Assembly: GCA_903915555.1 (NCBI GenBank)
Contig: CAIWTL010000321.1
Location: forward strand, 1-12,031
Direction of reading: 5' to 3'
Source: an uncultured Micrococcales bacterium
GTDB taxonomy: Bacteria; Actinomycetota; Actinomycetes; S36-B12; GCA-2699445
DNA: 12,031 nucleotides
Below are positions 1 to 6,511 of this stretch, piece by piece. A program made the position numbers and the translations under genes. Each line of letters begins with the position of its first letter. The stretch's first letter is position 1. The notes below the pieces were generated by a model, which worked only from the letters and a program-made list of their open reading frames with translations, made no database searches and was not told the DNA's origin.

Positions 1-2
1 AC

Positions 3-1985
3 TGCATCAGCACCCTGATGCTGGACCGCTGGATGCGACCGTTCTCGGACTCCCTTTCCATCATCGACGCACTTGACGACTCGTTCGGAGTCAGCGGGGG
101 AGCAGGAGTCGGGTGGCAGCAACGCCAGCCCGACGACAACGCCTACGACGTGCTCCTCGAGGATGTCCCGGCCACGGGTCGCACGCCTGAGCAGCAGGCG
201 CGTGCCATGGTGCGGGCCGCCGTTGGCTACTTCCGCCGCGAAGCCAAACCGCAGTGGTGGGAGCACTACGCCCGATTGGACGCCGCCCCTGAGGATTGGG
301 AGCAGGACCGCGATGTCCTGATCGTGGAGTCCGGTACCGCGGGTGCGTGGGTGGCGAAGCGGGAGAACCTCCACCGTTCCCTGCAGTTGACGTTGCGCGA
401 GACCGATTGGCGCGACTACGCGCCGGACGAGGACATCTACCTGGTCTACGACCAGCCGACGGAGGCCATGTCGGTCGGTTCGATGGAGGGCCGTGGCTGG
501 ACCAAGGCGAAGGTCGATCACATGGACGGCGATGTACTCCATGTGAAGGGCGAGCTCGTGTCCAAGATGTACCCAACTCACCAGGAACTTCCCGCGGCGG
601 TCTTCCCCAACCCGATGCCTCTGACGGCCCCGCTAGCCACATCGGCGTGCGAGTTCGCCGACGAGTGGGTCTCCGCGATGCCGAGTATCCCCACGTCCGC
701 CGTCACCGATCTGCTGATGCGGCGCGTTCCGCGCCTGCGTGGTGGCGGTGCGCTTCCCCGCACCGGCAACCACATCGCCGATGTCGAGGCAGCGCTGCGC
801 GACCTCGACTCCTCCTTCATCGCAGTCCAGGGGCCACCCGGTGCCGGCAAGACCCATCTGGCGGCAGACGTCATCCGGTCGCTGGTCGCGTCGGGTTGGC
901 GGATCGGTGTGGTCTCTCAGTCGCACAAGGCCATCGAGAATGTCCTGGACAAAGCCATGGAACTCGGCGTTCCGGCCGCCTCGATCGCGAAGAGACCCAA
1001 GAAGAAGAGGCCCAAGAAGGGGGAGGTCGCCAAGCCGTACCACAGCACGGAGCCGGACCAACTCCTCGATCGACTCGCTGACGGAGAGGGTGCCCTGGTG
1101 GGCGGCACCGCATGGACGTTCTGCAGTTCCAAGATGAAGGACACCGGTCCCCTGGATCTGCTCGTGGTCGACGAGGCCGGTCAGTACTCCCTCGGGTACA
1201 CGATCGCGCTGTGGCAGGCGGCCGACAACTTCCTGTTGCTCGGTGACCCACAACAGCTTCCGCAGGTGTCCCAGGGCACCCACCCGGAGCCGGTCGGCGA
1301 GGCCGCCCTCAGCTGGCTCGCAGCCGGCGCACCCGTACTGCCCGCCCAGTTCGGGTACTTCCTGGACGAGTCGCGTCGCATGAACACCCGCGTGGCCGAG
1401 GTGGTGTCCCGGCTGTCCTACGACCGTCAACTGGGGGCCCACGAGGTCGCTGACCAACGCTCCCTGGCCGGCGTGACACCTGGCGTCCATGGCGTCGCTG
1501 TTCCACACGTGCACAACACGGTCCACGCTGAGGAAGAGGTCAGCGCGGCCGTCGAGCTGGTGAAGCAGCACCTGGGTCAGCAGTGGAGCGACGAGAAGGG
1601 AACACGTCCGCTCGGGCAGGCGGACGTCATGGTCGTCGCCCCCTACAACGCACAGGTCGACGCCATCCACCGCGCGTTGGCAGCTCAAGGCCTCGGTGAC
1701 GTTCCCGTGGGCACCGTCGACAAGTTCCAGGGCCAGGAAGCGCCTGTGGTGATCGTGTCGATGACGTCCTCATCGCGCGACGACATCCCACGAGGCATGG
1801 GTTTCGTGTTGTCCCGCAACCGCCTCAACGTCGCCATCTCGCGCGCGCAGTGGGCGTCCTACGTGCTGTACTCGCCTGCCCTGGCCGACCACTCACCGAC
1901 CACTCCGGGGGAACTGATCCTGCTGGGCGCCTTCCTGGGTGTCGTCGCTCCTGACGACCCGTCCAGCGGGGCGGCGTCCGCCTGA
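3..1985 (+). CDS. TM0106-type RecB-like nuclease/superfamily 1 helicase, C-terminal part (5' truncated by window edge)
   Basis: The reading frame is open to the left edge, so the gene starts upstream; the ATG at 18 is probably internal. The first codons read CISTLMLDRWM, resembling the end of the RecB-like nuclease domain of TM0106-family proteins (a DDC-STL-LRDWL-like motif), so a full protein of roughly 1,100 residues is expected. Numbering from the ATG at 18, the helicase core shows Walker A GPPGAGKT (272-279), Walker B with DEAGQ (385-389), GDPQQLPQ (409-416), a VGTVDKFQGQE motif near 564-574 and RLNVAISRA (602-610). These are the ordered motifs of DNA2/NAM7-like superfamily 1B helicases. 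The likely role is ATP-driven unwinding of DNA or RNA coupled to nucleolytic processing; the in vivo substrate is unknown. A polybasic stretch (325-335) lies between the Walker motifs. The helicase assignment is strong; the TM0106 subfamily call rests on the short N-terminal match and overall architecture. Confidence 0.85.
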   Translation, partial: CISTLMLDRWMRPFSDSLSIIDALDDSFGVSGGAGVGWQQRQPDDNAYDVLLEDVPATGRTPEQQARAMVRAAVGYFRREAKPQWWEHYARLDAAPEDWEQDRDVLIVESGTAGAWVAKRENLHRSLQLTLRETDWRDYAPDEDIYLVYDQPTEAMSVGSMEGRGWTKAKVDHMDGDVLHVKGELVSKMYPTHQELPAAVFPNPMPLTAPLATSACEFADEWVSAMPSIPTSAVTDLLMRRVPRLRGGGALPRTGNHIADVEAALRDLDSSFIAVQGPPGAGKTHLAADVIRSLVASGWRIGVVSQSHKAIENVLDKAMELGVPAASIAKRPKKKRPKKGEVAKPYHSTEPDQLLDRLADGEGALVGGTAWTFCSSKMKDTGPLDLLVVDEAGQYSLGYTIALWQAADNFLLLGDPQQLPQVSQGTHPEPVGEAALSWLAAGAPVLPAQFGYFLDESRRMNTRVAEVVSRLSYDRQLGAHEVADQRSLAGVTPGVHGVAVPHVHNTVHAEEEVSAAVELVKQHLGQQWSDEKGTRPLGQADVMVVAPYNAQVDAIHRALAAQGLGDVPVGTVDKFQGQEAPVVIVSMTSSSRDDIPRGMGFVLSRNRLNVAISRAQWASYVLYSPALADHSPTTPGELILLGAFLGVVAPDDPSSGAASA

Positions 1986-2111
1986 GCCGACAAGCCGACC
2001 ACGGTGTGAGGCCAGGTAGGGAGATGTCCATATCGCGCAAAGACTTGGGACCACCGACGGGCTCACCCCCGACGAGGAGGCATCACAAGGGGCTACCCCA
2101 AGAAATAGGAA

Positions 2112-2146
2112 TGTCCCGGGACATCCGATAAGGATGTCCCGGGACA
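2112..2146 (-). terminator. Intrinsic terminator of tRNA-Leu
   Basis: A perfect 15-bp inverted repeat (2112-2126 with 2132-2146) encloses a 5-nt loop, and on the minus strand is followed by a T-rich stretch TTCCTATTTCTT. It begins 8 nt past the mature tRNA 3' end, where a terminator of a monocistronic tRNA should lie. Each arm also contains the 12-bp palindrome TGTCCCGGGACA. The stem could act in both directions, but the T-rich tail is present only for minus-strand transcription; the plus-strand helicase gene ends about 125 bp upstream of it. Confidence 0.8.
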
Positions 2147-2154
2147 ACACAGAG

Positions 2155-2240
2155 TGTCCGAGGGGGGATTTGAACCCCCACCCTCTTATACGAGGACTAG
2201 CACCTCAAGCTAGCGCGTCTGCCTATTCCGCCACCCGGAC
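2155..2240 (-). tRNA. tRNA-Leu (anticodon GAG)
   Basis: Read on the minus strand, the 86-nt sequence folds as a class II tRNA. The 7-bp acceptor stem pairs GTCCGGG with CTCGGAC (one G-U) and carries an A discriminator. The D stem is GCG/CGC, the anticodon stem is CTAGC/GCTAG with loop TTGAGGT, the long variable arm has a CCTC/GAGG stem, and the T arm is GGGGG-TTCAAAT-CCCCC. The anticodon GAG is at 2204-2206 (complement), so it decodes CUC and, by wobble, CUU. The 3' CCA is not encoded; the genome bases after the discriminator are CTC, so CCA must be added by tRNA nucleotidyltransferase. No integrase or attachment duplication is seen beside it. Confidence 0.97.
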
Positions 2241-2252
2241 GTGACAGGGATC

Positions 2253-2258
2253 AGGATA
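2253..2258 (-). promoter_or_regulatory. Possible -10 element of the tRNA-Leu promoter
   Basis: On the minus strand TATCCT lies 12 nt before the mature tRNA 5' end, giving room for a short 5' leader removed by RNase P. It matches TANNNT well, but no convincing -35 hexamer is seen 16-18 nt further upstream, so the call is tentative. Confidence 0.35.
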
Positions 2259-2416
2259 GCAAGGTCGGAGAGGTGACCTGCGCGCCCCGATCCGTCGCGT
2301 GCCGCGCCCTCGGGGGAAGCCCATCGTCACCGACGGGGGTCGGCTCCCGATCGTGAAGAGTCGCGAAGAACGGCCGGGAGGCAGCCACGCGGACGCATTC
2401 AGGGCAGGATGGCGAC

Positions 2417-3742
2417 ATGGCCGACGATGTGTCCCTGGTGGCGGCGCAGGACGATGCGATCAGGATCCTGCGCCAACTGATCCGCATCGATACGACGAAC
2501 ACGGGGGACGCGGACACGACGGTGGGGGAGGCCTTGGCCGCCGAGTACGTCGAGGCGCTGCTGACCGAGGTCGGATACAGCCCCGAACGTTTCGAGACCA
2601 CCTCGGGAACCCGCCAAGGGGTCTATCTGCGCATCCCCGGGCGTGATCCGGAGCGTGGAGCCCTGCTGCTTCACGGTCATCTGGATGTGGTGCCCGCGAT
2701 CGCGGCCGATTGGTCGGTGCCGCCGTTCGAGGCCGTCGAGGCCGACGGGATGGTGTGGGGCCGCGGCGCGATCGACATGAAGGACATGGACGCCATGCTC
2801 GTGGCGCTCGTGCGCCACTGGGCGCGGATCGACTGGGTGCCTCCGCGCGAGATCGTCCTCCTGCTGACCCCGGACGAAGAAGCGGGAATGGTCCACGGCG
2901 CGAAGTGGATAGTCGCCAATCGGCCGGACATGCTCGCCGGCGTCACCGAAGCGGTGGGGGAGGTGGGGGGCTTCTCCATCACGACACCGGACGAGCGCAG
3001 GCTCTATCTCATCCAGACCGGGGAGAAGGGCCTCGCCTGGCTACGCATCAAGGCGGAGGGCGATGTCGGCCACGGCTCCATGCTCAACGACAACAATGCG
3101 GTCACCGCCCTGGCTGCCGCGATGGCCCGGGTCGGTGAGCACCGATTCCCCGTCCACATGACTCCGACGATGACGGCGTGCGCCGACGAGTTGGCCGCAG
3201 CTCTGGGGATCGACTTCGACCCCCGGGACCCCGAGCCGTTCCTGGCGGCCGTCGGTCCGATGGCGCGCATCCTGGGCGCGACCCTCAGCCACACCGCGAA
3301 CCCCACGATGCTGGATGCCGGCTACAAGGTGAACGTCATCCCCGAGACGGCGGAGGGCGGGATAGACGGCCGCTTCCTGCCCGGCTACGAGGACGAATTC
3401 CTCCACCAGCTCGATGACCTCCTCGGACCCGGTGTCACCAGGGAGTTCATCAACCACGACCCGGCGGTGGAGACGACGTTCGACGGCCCCACCATCTCGG
3501 CGATGGCCGCTGCCCTGTCCGAGGCGGACCCCGGCGCACGGGCCATCCCCTACCTGATGAGCGGCGGAACCGACGCCAAGGCATGGAGCACCCTGGGCAT
3601 CCGCTGCTACGGATTCGTGCCGCTGCGCCTGCCCCCGCACCTGGACTTTCCTGCGATGTTCCACGGCATCGACGAACGGGTTCCCGTCGATGCGGTCCGT
3701 TTCGGCGTCGGCGTGCTGCAACGCTTCCTCGCCGCGTCATGA
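2417..3742 (+). CDS. M20-family zinc metallopeptidase/amidohydrolase (ArgE/DapE-type deacylase or dipeptidase)
   Basis: A 441-residue cytosolic protein without signal peptide. The di-zinc M20 site is complete: HGHLDV at 86-91 (ligand H88, with D90), the bridging Asp in WGRGAIDMKD (D120), the general base and ligand in TPDEEAG (E154, E155), a probable ligand E182 in GEVGGF, and the last ligand H416 in MFHGIDERV. The GHGS segment near 220 marks the lid/dimerisation domain inserted between the two halves of the catalytic domain. Such enzymes cleave an amide bond of N-acyl amino acids or small peptides. The motifs do not fix the substrate; candidates include acetylornithine, succinyl-diaminopimelate, or N-acyl amino acids as in PM20D1 relatives. 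Length is usual for the family. The ATG start follows a weak AGG-rich site at 2401-2409. The gene stands apart from the tRNA upstream and is 86 bp from the next gene, so no operon partner defines its role. Confidence 0.9.
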   Translation: MADDVSLVAAQDDAIRILRQLIRIDTTNTGDADTTVGEALAAEYVEALLTEVGYSPERFETTSGTRQGVYLRIPGRDPERGALLLHGHLDVVPAIAADWSVPPFEAVEADGMVWGRGAIDMKDMDAMLVALVRHWARIDWVPPREIVLLLTPDEEAGMVHGAKWIVANRPDMLAGVTEAVGEVGGFSITTPDERRLYLIQTGEKGLAWLRIKAEGDVGHGSMLNDNNAVTALAAAMARVGEHRFPVHMTPTMTACADELAAALGIDFDPRDPEPFLAAVGPMARILGATLSHTANPTMLDAGYKVNVIPETAEGGIDGRFLPGYEDEFLHQLDDLLGPGVTREFINHDPAVETTFDGPTISAMAAALSEADPGARAIPYLMSGGTDAKAWSTLGIRCYGFVPLRLPPHLDFPAMFHGIDERVPVDAVRFGVGVLQRFLAAS

Positions 3743-3783
3743 CCGCGGTGCTTCACTCGGCGTGATCCGCCCGCTACCGTCGG

Positions 3784-3813
3784 GACGGTCGCTGTCACGC
3801 CGACAGCGCCGTC
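3784..3813 (+). other. Hairpin just upstream of the membrane-protein ribosome-binding site
   Basis: Segments 3784-3796 and 3802-3813 form a 12-bp stem with a single bulged T (3789) and a 5-nt loop. It ends 5 nt before the AAGGAG ribosome-binding site at 3819-3824. No T run follows, so it is at best a weak terminator of the M20 gene; it could equally be a 5' leader structure of the next gene. Confidence 0.4.
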
Positions 3814-3828
3814 GCGAGAAGGAGCGAG

Positions 3829-4305
3829 ATGGCCGACAGTACCTATGCACCCGTGACGCGCCCGGGTGGCGTGACGCTCGTCGTGGTCCTGATGTGGATC
3901 GGAGGCATCCTCGAGATCATCGGTGGTGTCGTGTACCTGTGGTTGTCGTTCAACCCCCAACAGGTGCCCACGGCGCTGACCGGGGAGGAGGGTGTCGACC
4001 TGATCACCGCCAGCGCGGAGTCGGGAGCGAGCCTCAGGATGATCCTGCTGTGGATAGGCATTTTCTCGATCATCTTCGGCGTGATCACGTTGCTGCTGGC
4101 GTCCGGACTGAAGAACGGCAGCAACGGGGTGCGGATCTTCGTCACGATCCTGATCGTCCTGCAGCTGCTGTTCAACGCCTACGAGATGGCGTCGATCAAG
4201 AGCAATCCGCTGTGGGTGAGCATGCTGACCATCATCGTCTGGCTGATCGCGCTGGGACTGCTGTGGTCCTCCCGCGCGAGCGCCTTCTTCAAGCAGGTGC
4301 GCTGA
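3829..4305 (+). CDS. Small integral membrane protein with four predicted helices, function unknown
   Basis: A 158-residue hydrophobic protein I cannot assign to a named family. The start is well supported: AAGGAG at 3819-3824 lies 4 nt before ATG. Four membrane segments are visible at about residues 13-40, 70-94, 101-122 and 128-147. A short polar N-terminal tail precedes the first helix, a larger polar loop rich in Glu, Asp and Ser (about 41-68) separates helices 1 and 2, and a short basic C-terminus ends FKQVR. By the positive-inside rule both ends are probably cytoplasmic and the acidic loop external. There are no Cys pairs, conserved His or catalytic motifs, so nothing points to an enzyme. 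It is transcribed in the same direction as the M20 gene but separated by 86 bp with a hairpin, so co-transcription is uncertain; it is convergent with the aldo/keto reductase downstream. It is a real gene judging from codon bias and the RBS, but has no assignable role. Confidence 0.75.
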   Translation: MADSTYAPVTRPGGVTLVVVLMWIGGILEIIGGVVYLWLSFNPQQVPTALTGEEGVDLITASAESGASLRMILLWIGIFSIIFGVITLLLASGLKNGSNGVRIFVTILIVLQLLFNAYEMASIKSNPLWVSMLTIIVWLIALGLLWSSRASAFFKQVR

Positions 4306-4317
4306 TCGGGGCCCCGA
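4306..4317. other. Perfect palindrome in the convergent gap
   Basis: TCGGGGCCCCGA follows directly after the stop codon of the membrane-protein gene, in the 36-bp gap between it and the convergent aldo/keto reductase gene. It can fold as a very short GC stem on either transcript. No T tract is present, so any termination role is speculative. Confidence 0.25.
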
Positions 4318-4341
4318 CGCGGGGGGAACCGGTTGCCCGAT

Positions 4342-5328
4342 TCACCGGGACAGTTGGTTCCACCCGTGTTCGGGGTACCCGACCGCGGGTGCCGAGATAT
4401 CGTCCAGAGCGGTCCTGATCTCCTCGGGGAGATCCAGCTCCTCCGAATCGAGTGCCCCACGCAGCTGCTGCACGGTCCGTGCTCCCACGATCGGTGCCGT
4501 CACCCCGGGCCGGTCCCTCACCCACGCGAGTGCGACCTCCAGCGGGGCCACGTCCAGCCCTTCCGCCGCCGTGTGGACCGCGTCGACGATCCGGCGGGAC
4601 CTGTCGTCCAGATACTCCGAGACGAAGGACGAGAAGTGCGGTGACGCGGCCCGGGAATCGCTGGGCGTCCCGTAGCGGTACTTCCCCGTCAGCACACCCC
4701 TGCCCAGCGGCGACCACGGGGTGATGCCGATGCCCAGATCGTCCGCCGCGGGCACGACCTCCCGCTCGATTCCCCGCTGGACCAGCGAGTACTCCATCTG
4801 GGCGGCGGCGATCCGCGACCGCCCCGGAACCGCCAGCTGCCATGTGGCGGCGCGGGCGAGCTGCCAGCCCGCGTAGTTGGAGACCGCCACGTAGCGCACC
4901 TTGCCCGCACGGACCGCGTCGTCGGCCGCTGACAACGTCTCGTCGAGGGGAGTGTGCGGGTCCCACGCATGCAGGTACCAGACGTCCACGTAGTCCGTCC
5001 CGAGCCGCGACAGGGAGCCGTCCAAGGACGCCAGCAGATGTGCCCGGGAGGCATCGAAGCGGCGCTTGGTGCGGGGGCGGCTCACAGCCTTGGTGGCCAC
5101 CACGACCTGATCGCGGGTATTGGTCTCGGTGAGCAGCATCCCGATCAGTTCCTCGCTGGCGCCGTCGGCGTAGACGTCAGCGGTGTCGATGAATGTGCCG
5201 CCGGCGTCGAGGAAGGTCTTCCACTGGTCGCGGGCCTCATGCTCGTCGGTGTCGCGTCCCCACGTCATGGTCCCGAGGGCGAGACGCGAAACCCACAGCC
5301 CGGTTGCTCCGAGAGGTCGCTGCTGCAT
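4342..5328 (-). CDS. Aldo/keto reductase (NADPH-dependent oxidoreductase)
   Basis: A 328-residue (beta/alpha)8-barrel reductase. The catalytic tetrad is intact: D48 and Y53 in FIDTADVYADG, K80 in VVVATK, and H120 in VDVWYLHAWD. The cofactor-binding end appears as PWSPLGRGVLTGKYR (about 204-218) and PIVGARTVQQL (279-289), typical of family members that use NADPH. The protein is cytosolic, and the likely reaction is reduction of an aldehyde or ketone to an alcohol; the substrate cannot be read from sequence. Length matches the bacterial AKR11/12-like groups. The ATG at 5328 has no Shine-Dalgarno sequence, but TACCGT ends 7 nt before it on the same strand, suggesting a leaderless mRNA. It is transcribed away from the F420-type oxidoreductase across a 136-bp divergent region, so the two redox genes might share control; this is inference only. 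Confidence 0.92.
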   Translation of the reverse strand: MQQRPLGATGLWVSRLALGTMTWGRDTDEHEARDQWKTFLDAGGTFIDTADVYADGASEELIGMLLTETNTRDQVVVATKAVSRPRTKRRFDASRAHLLASLDGSLSRLGTDYVDVWYLHAWDPHTPLDETLSAADDAVRAGKVRYVAVSNYAGWQLARAATWQLAVPGRSRIAAAQMEYSLVQRGIEREVVPAADDLGIGITPWSPLGRGVLTGKYRYGTPSDSRAASPHFSSFVSEYLDDRSRRIVDAVHTAAEGLDVAPLEVALAWVRDRPGVTAPIVGARTVQQLRGALDSEELDLPEEIRTALDDISAPAVGYPEHGWNQLSR

Positions 5329-5334
5329 GCGCCG

Positions 5335-5340
5335 ACGGTA
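5335..5340 (-). promoter_or_regulatory. Probable -10 element of a leaderless aldo/keto reductase promoter
   Basis: On the minus strand TACCGT, matching TANNNT, is followed by 6 nt (CGGCGC) and then the ATG at 5328. This spacing places the transcription start on the start codon. No Shine-Dalgarno sequence is present, and no clear -35 box is seen. Confidence 0.5.
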
Positions 5341-5411
5341 ACCCGCGGTTGCCCGACCGTGCGGTCGCCGCGCCGAACTGCGGTGCTGTTCGGGTGATCC
5401 CGGAGGGCGGG

Positions 5412-5417
5412 TACGCT
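5412..5417 (+). promoter_or_regulatory. Possible -10 element for the LLM oxidoreductase-uppP unit
   Basis: TACGCT lies about 48 nt before the start codon, with a weak TTCGGG 17 nt upstream of it at 5389-5394. The same hexamer recurs before two other genes in this window. A leader of roughly 40 nt would include the hairpin at 5434-5449 and the GAGGAG ribosome-binding site. Confidence 0.4.
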
Positions 5418-5433
5418 CGCACGGTTGGTCGGA

Positions 5434-5449
5434 GCCGACGCCGGTCGGC
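5434..5449 (+). other. Leader hairpin next to the LLM gene ribosome-binding site
   Basis: GCCGAC and GTCGGC form a perfect 6-bp stem with a 4-nt loop, ending 4 nt before GAGGAG (5454-5459). An overlapping GTCGG just upstream (5428-5432) could compete for the CCGAC strand, but the 2-nt loop that would leave is too small, so I see no true switch. Its effect on translation is unknown. Confidence 0.3.
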
Positions 5450-5464
5450 AGGTGAGGAGCGGCG

Positions 5465-6511
5465 ATGCGACTGGGTCTGAACCTGGGCTACTGGGGAATG
5501 GGCAACGACGCTGACAACCTCGCCCTCGCGAGAGTCGCCGACGGGCTCGGCTACAGCGTCGTCTGGGTCGCCGAGGCGTACGGCTCCGACGCGCCCACTG
5601 TGCTCAGCTGGATCGCCGCCCAGACGTCGCAGATCGACGTGGGGTCGGCCGTGTTCCAGATCCCGGGTCGCACCCCGGCGAACACGGCCATGACGGCTGC
5701 GACCCTGGACACCCTGTCCGGTGGCCGGTTCCGCCTGGGCCTGGGGGTGTCGGGCCCGCAGGTGTCCGAGGGCTGGCACGGCGTCCGGTTCGCCAAGCCG
5801 CTGGCGAGAACCCGCGAGTACACCGAGATCGTCAAGAAGGCGCTCCGCAGGGAGAAGCTCGCCTTCGACGGCGAGTTCTTCACCCTTCCGCTGCCCGACG
5901 GCCCCGGCAAGGCCCTGACCCTGACCGTCCATCCGGTCCGTGACCACATCCCCATGTACCTGGCCGCGATCGGGCCGAAGAATCTGGAACTGGCCGGAGA
6001 GCTGTTCGACGGATGGCTCGCGATCTTCTACTCGCCGGAGTTCGCCGGGGAGCTGCTGTCCAGCATCGAGGCCGGCCGGCAGCGGGTCGGCAGGACGCTC
6101 GAGGGTTTCGACGTCGTCCCGACGGTCCCGGTGGTCATCGGCGATGACCCCGAGGCCTGTGCGGAGCACCTCCGGGCCTACGCCGCGCTCTACATAGGGG
6201 GCATGGGCAGTCGGGAGCAGAACTTCTACAACAGGCTCGCAGTCCGCATGGGGTACGACCAGGCGGCAGCCGAGGTCCAGGACCGGTACCTCGCCCGTGA
6301 CTACGTCGGCGCAGGCGCCGCCGTCCCCTTCGACTTCATCGACAACACATCTCTCGTCGGACCCCGGGAGCGCATCCGCGAGAGACTGCACGCCTACGCG
6401 GACTCCGGTGTGACCACCCTGACCATCGCCAGCTACGCGGGCTCCATCGACGAGCGCGTGGCCACCGTGCGGGCGATGGCCGAGATCCTCGACGAGTCGG
6501 GACTGTCATGA
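5465..6511 (+). CDS. LLM-class F420-dependent oxidoreductase, probably Rv3520c-like
   Basis: A 348-residue luciferase-like monooxygenase-fold protein. The N-terminus MRLGLNLGYWG, the AEAYGSDAPT segment (37-45), LDTLSGGRFRLGLGVSGPQV (81-100) followed by SEGWHG, and a later IPMYLAAIGPKN-LELAGELFDGWL region are the familiar landmarks of this class and closely resemble the actinobacterial Rv3520c-type subgroup as I remember it. These enzymes are expected to bind reduced coenzyme F420 and transfer hydride to an unknown substrate in the cytosol; an FMN-using relative is the main alternative. The start is supported by GAGGAG at 5454-5459, 5 nt before ATG. The gene's TGA overlaps the uppP start as ATGA, indicating one transcript and coupled translation. 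It is divergent from the aldo/keto reductase gene. The class is sure; the cofactor is probable and the substrate unknown. Confidence 0.88.
   Translation: MRLGLNLGYWGMGNDADNLALARVADGLGYSVVWVAEAYGSDAPTVLSWIAAQTSQIDVGSAVFQIPGRTPANTAMTAATLDTLSGGRFRLGLGVSGPQVSEGWHGVRFAKPLARTREYTEIVKKALRREKLAFDGEFFTLPLPDGPGKALTLTVHPVRDHIPMYLAAIGPKNLELAGELFDGWLAIFYSPEFAGELLSSIEAGRQRVGRTLEGFDVVPTVPVVIGDDPEACAEHLRAYAALYIGGMGSREQNFYNRLAVRMGYDQAAAEVQDRYLARDYVGAGAAVPFDFIDNTSLVGPRERIRERLHAYADSGVTTLTIASYAGSIDERVATVRAMAEILDESGLS

Noticed and set aside
18..20. ATG 18 as the true start of the helicase gene
   Set aside because: The frame is open to the window edge, and the codons just before it match the end of the expected nuclease domain, so the gene most likely begins upstream.
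633..1688. Minus-strand open frame of 351 codons inside the helicase
   Set aside because: The opposite strand carries all the helicase motifs. Long antisense frames are common in G+C-rich DNA.
2112..2146. Inverted repeat as an insertion-sequence end
   Set aside because: The two arms are only 5 bp apart, with no transposase and no target duplication; its position after the tRNA fits a terminator.
2155..2240. tRNA-Leu as an attachment site for an integrated element
   Set aside because: No integrase, no duplicated tRNA 3' end and no change in gene content or base use beside it.
3690..4418. Plus-strand open frame overlapping the small membrane protein
   Set aside because: The translation is Arg/Pro/Gly-rich and low in complexity, whereas the overlapping 3829-4305 frame has a strong RBS and clear membrane helices.
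5237..6391. Minus-strand open frame of 384 codons across the LLM oxidoreductase
   Set aside because: It is a shadow of a plus-strand gene with recognised motifs. The translation has no known motif, and the frame runs into the start of the aldo/keto reductase gene.
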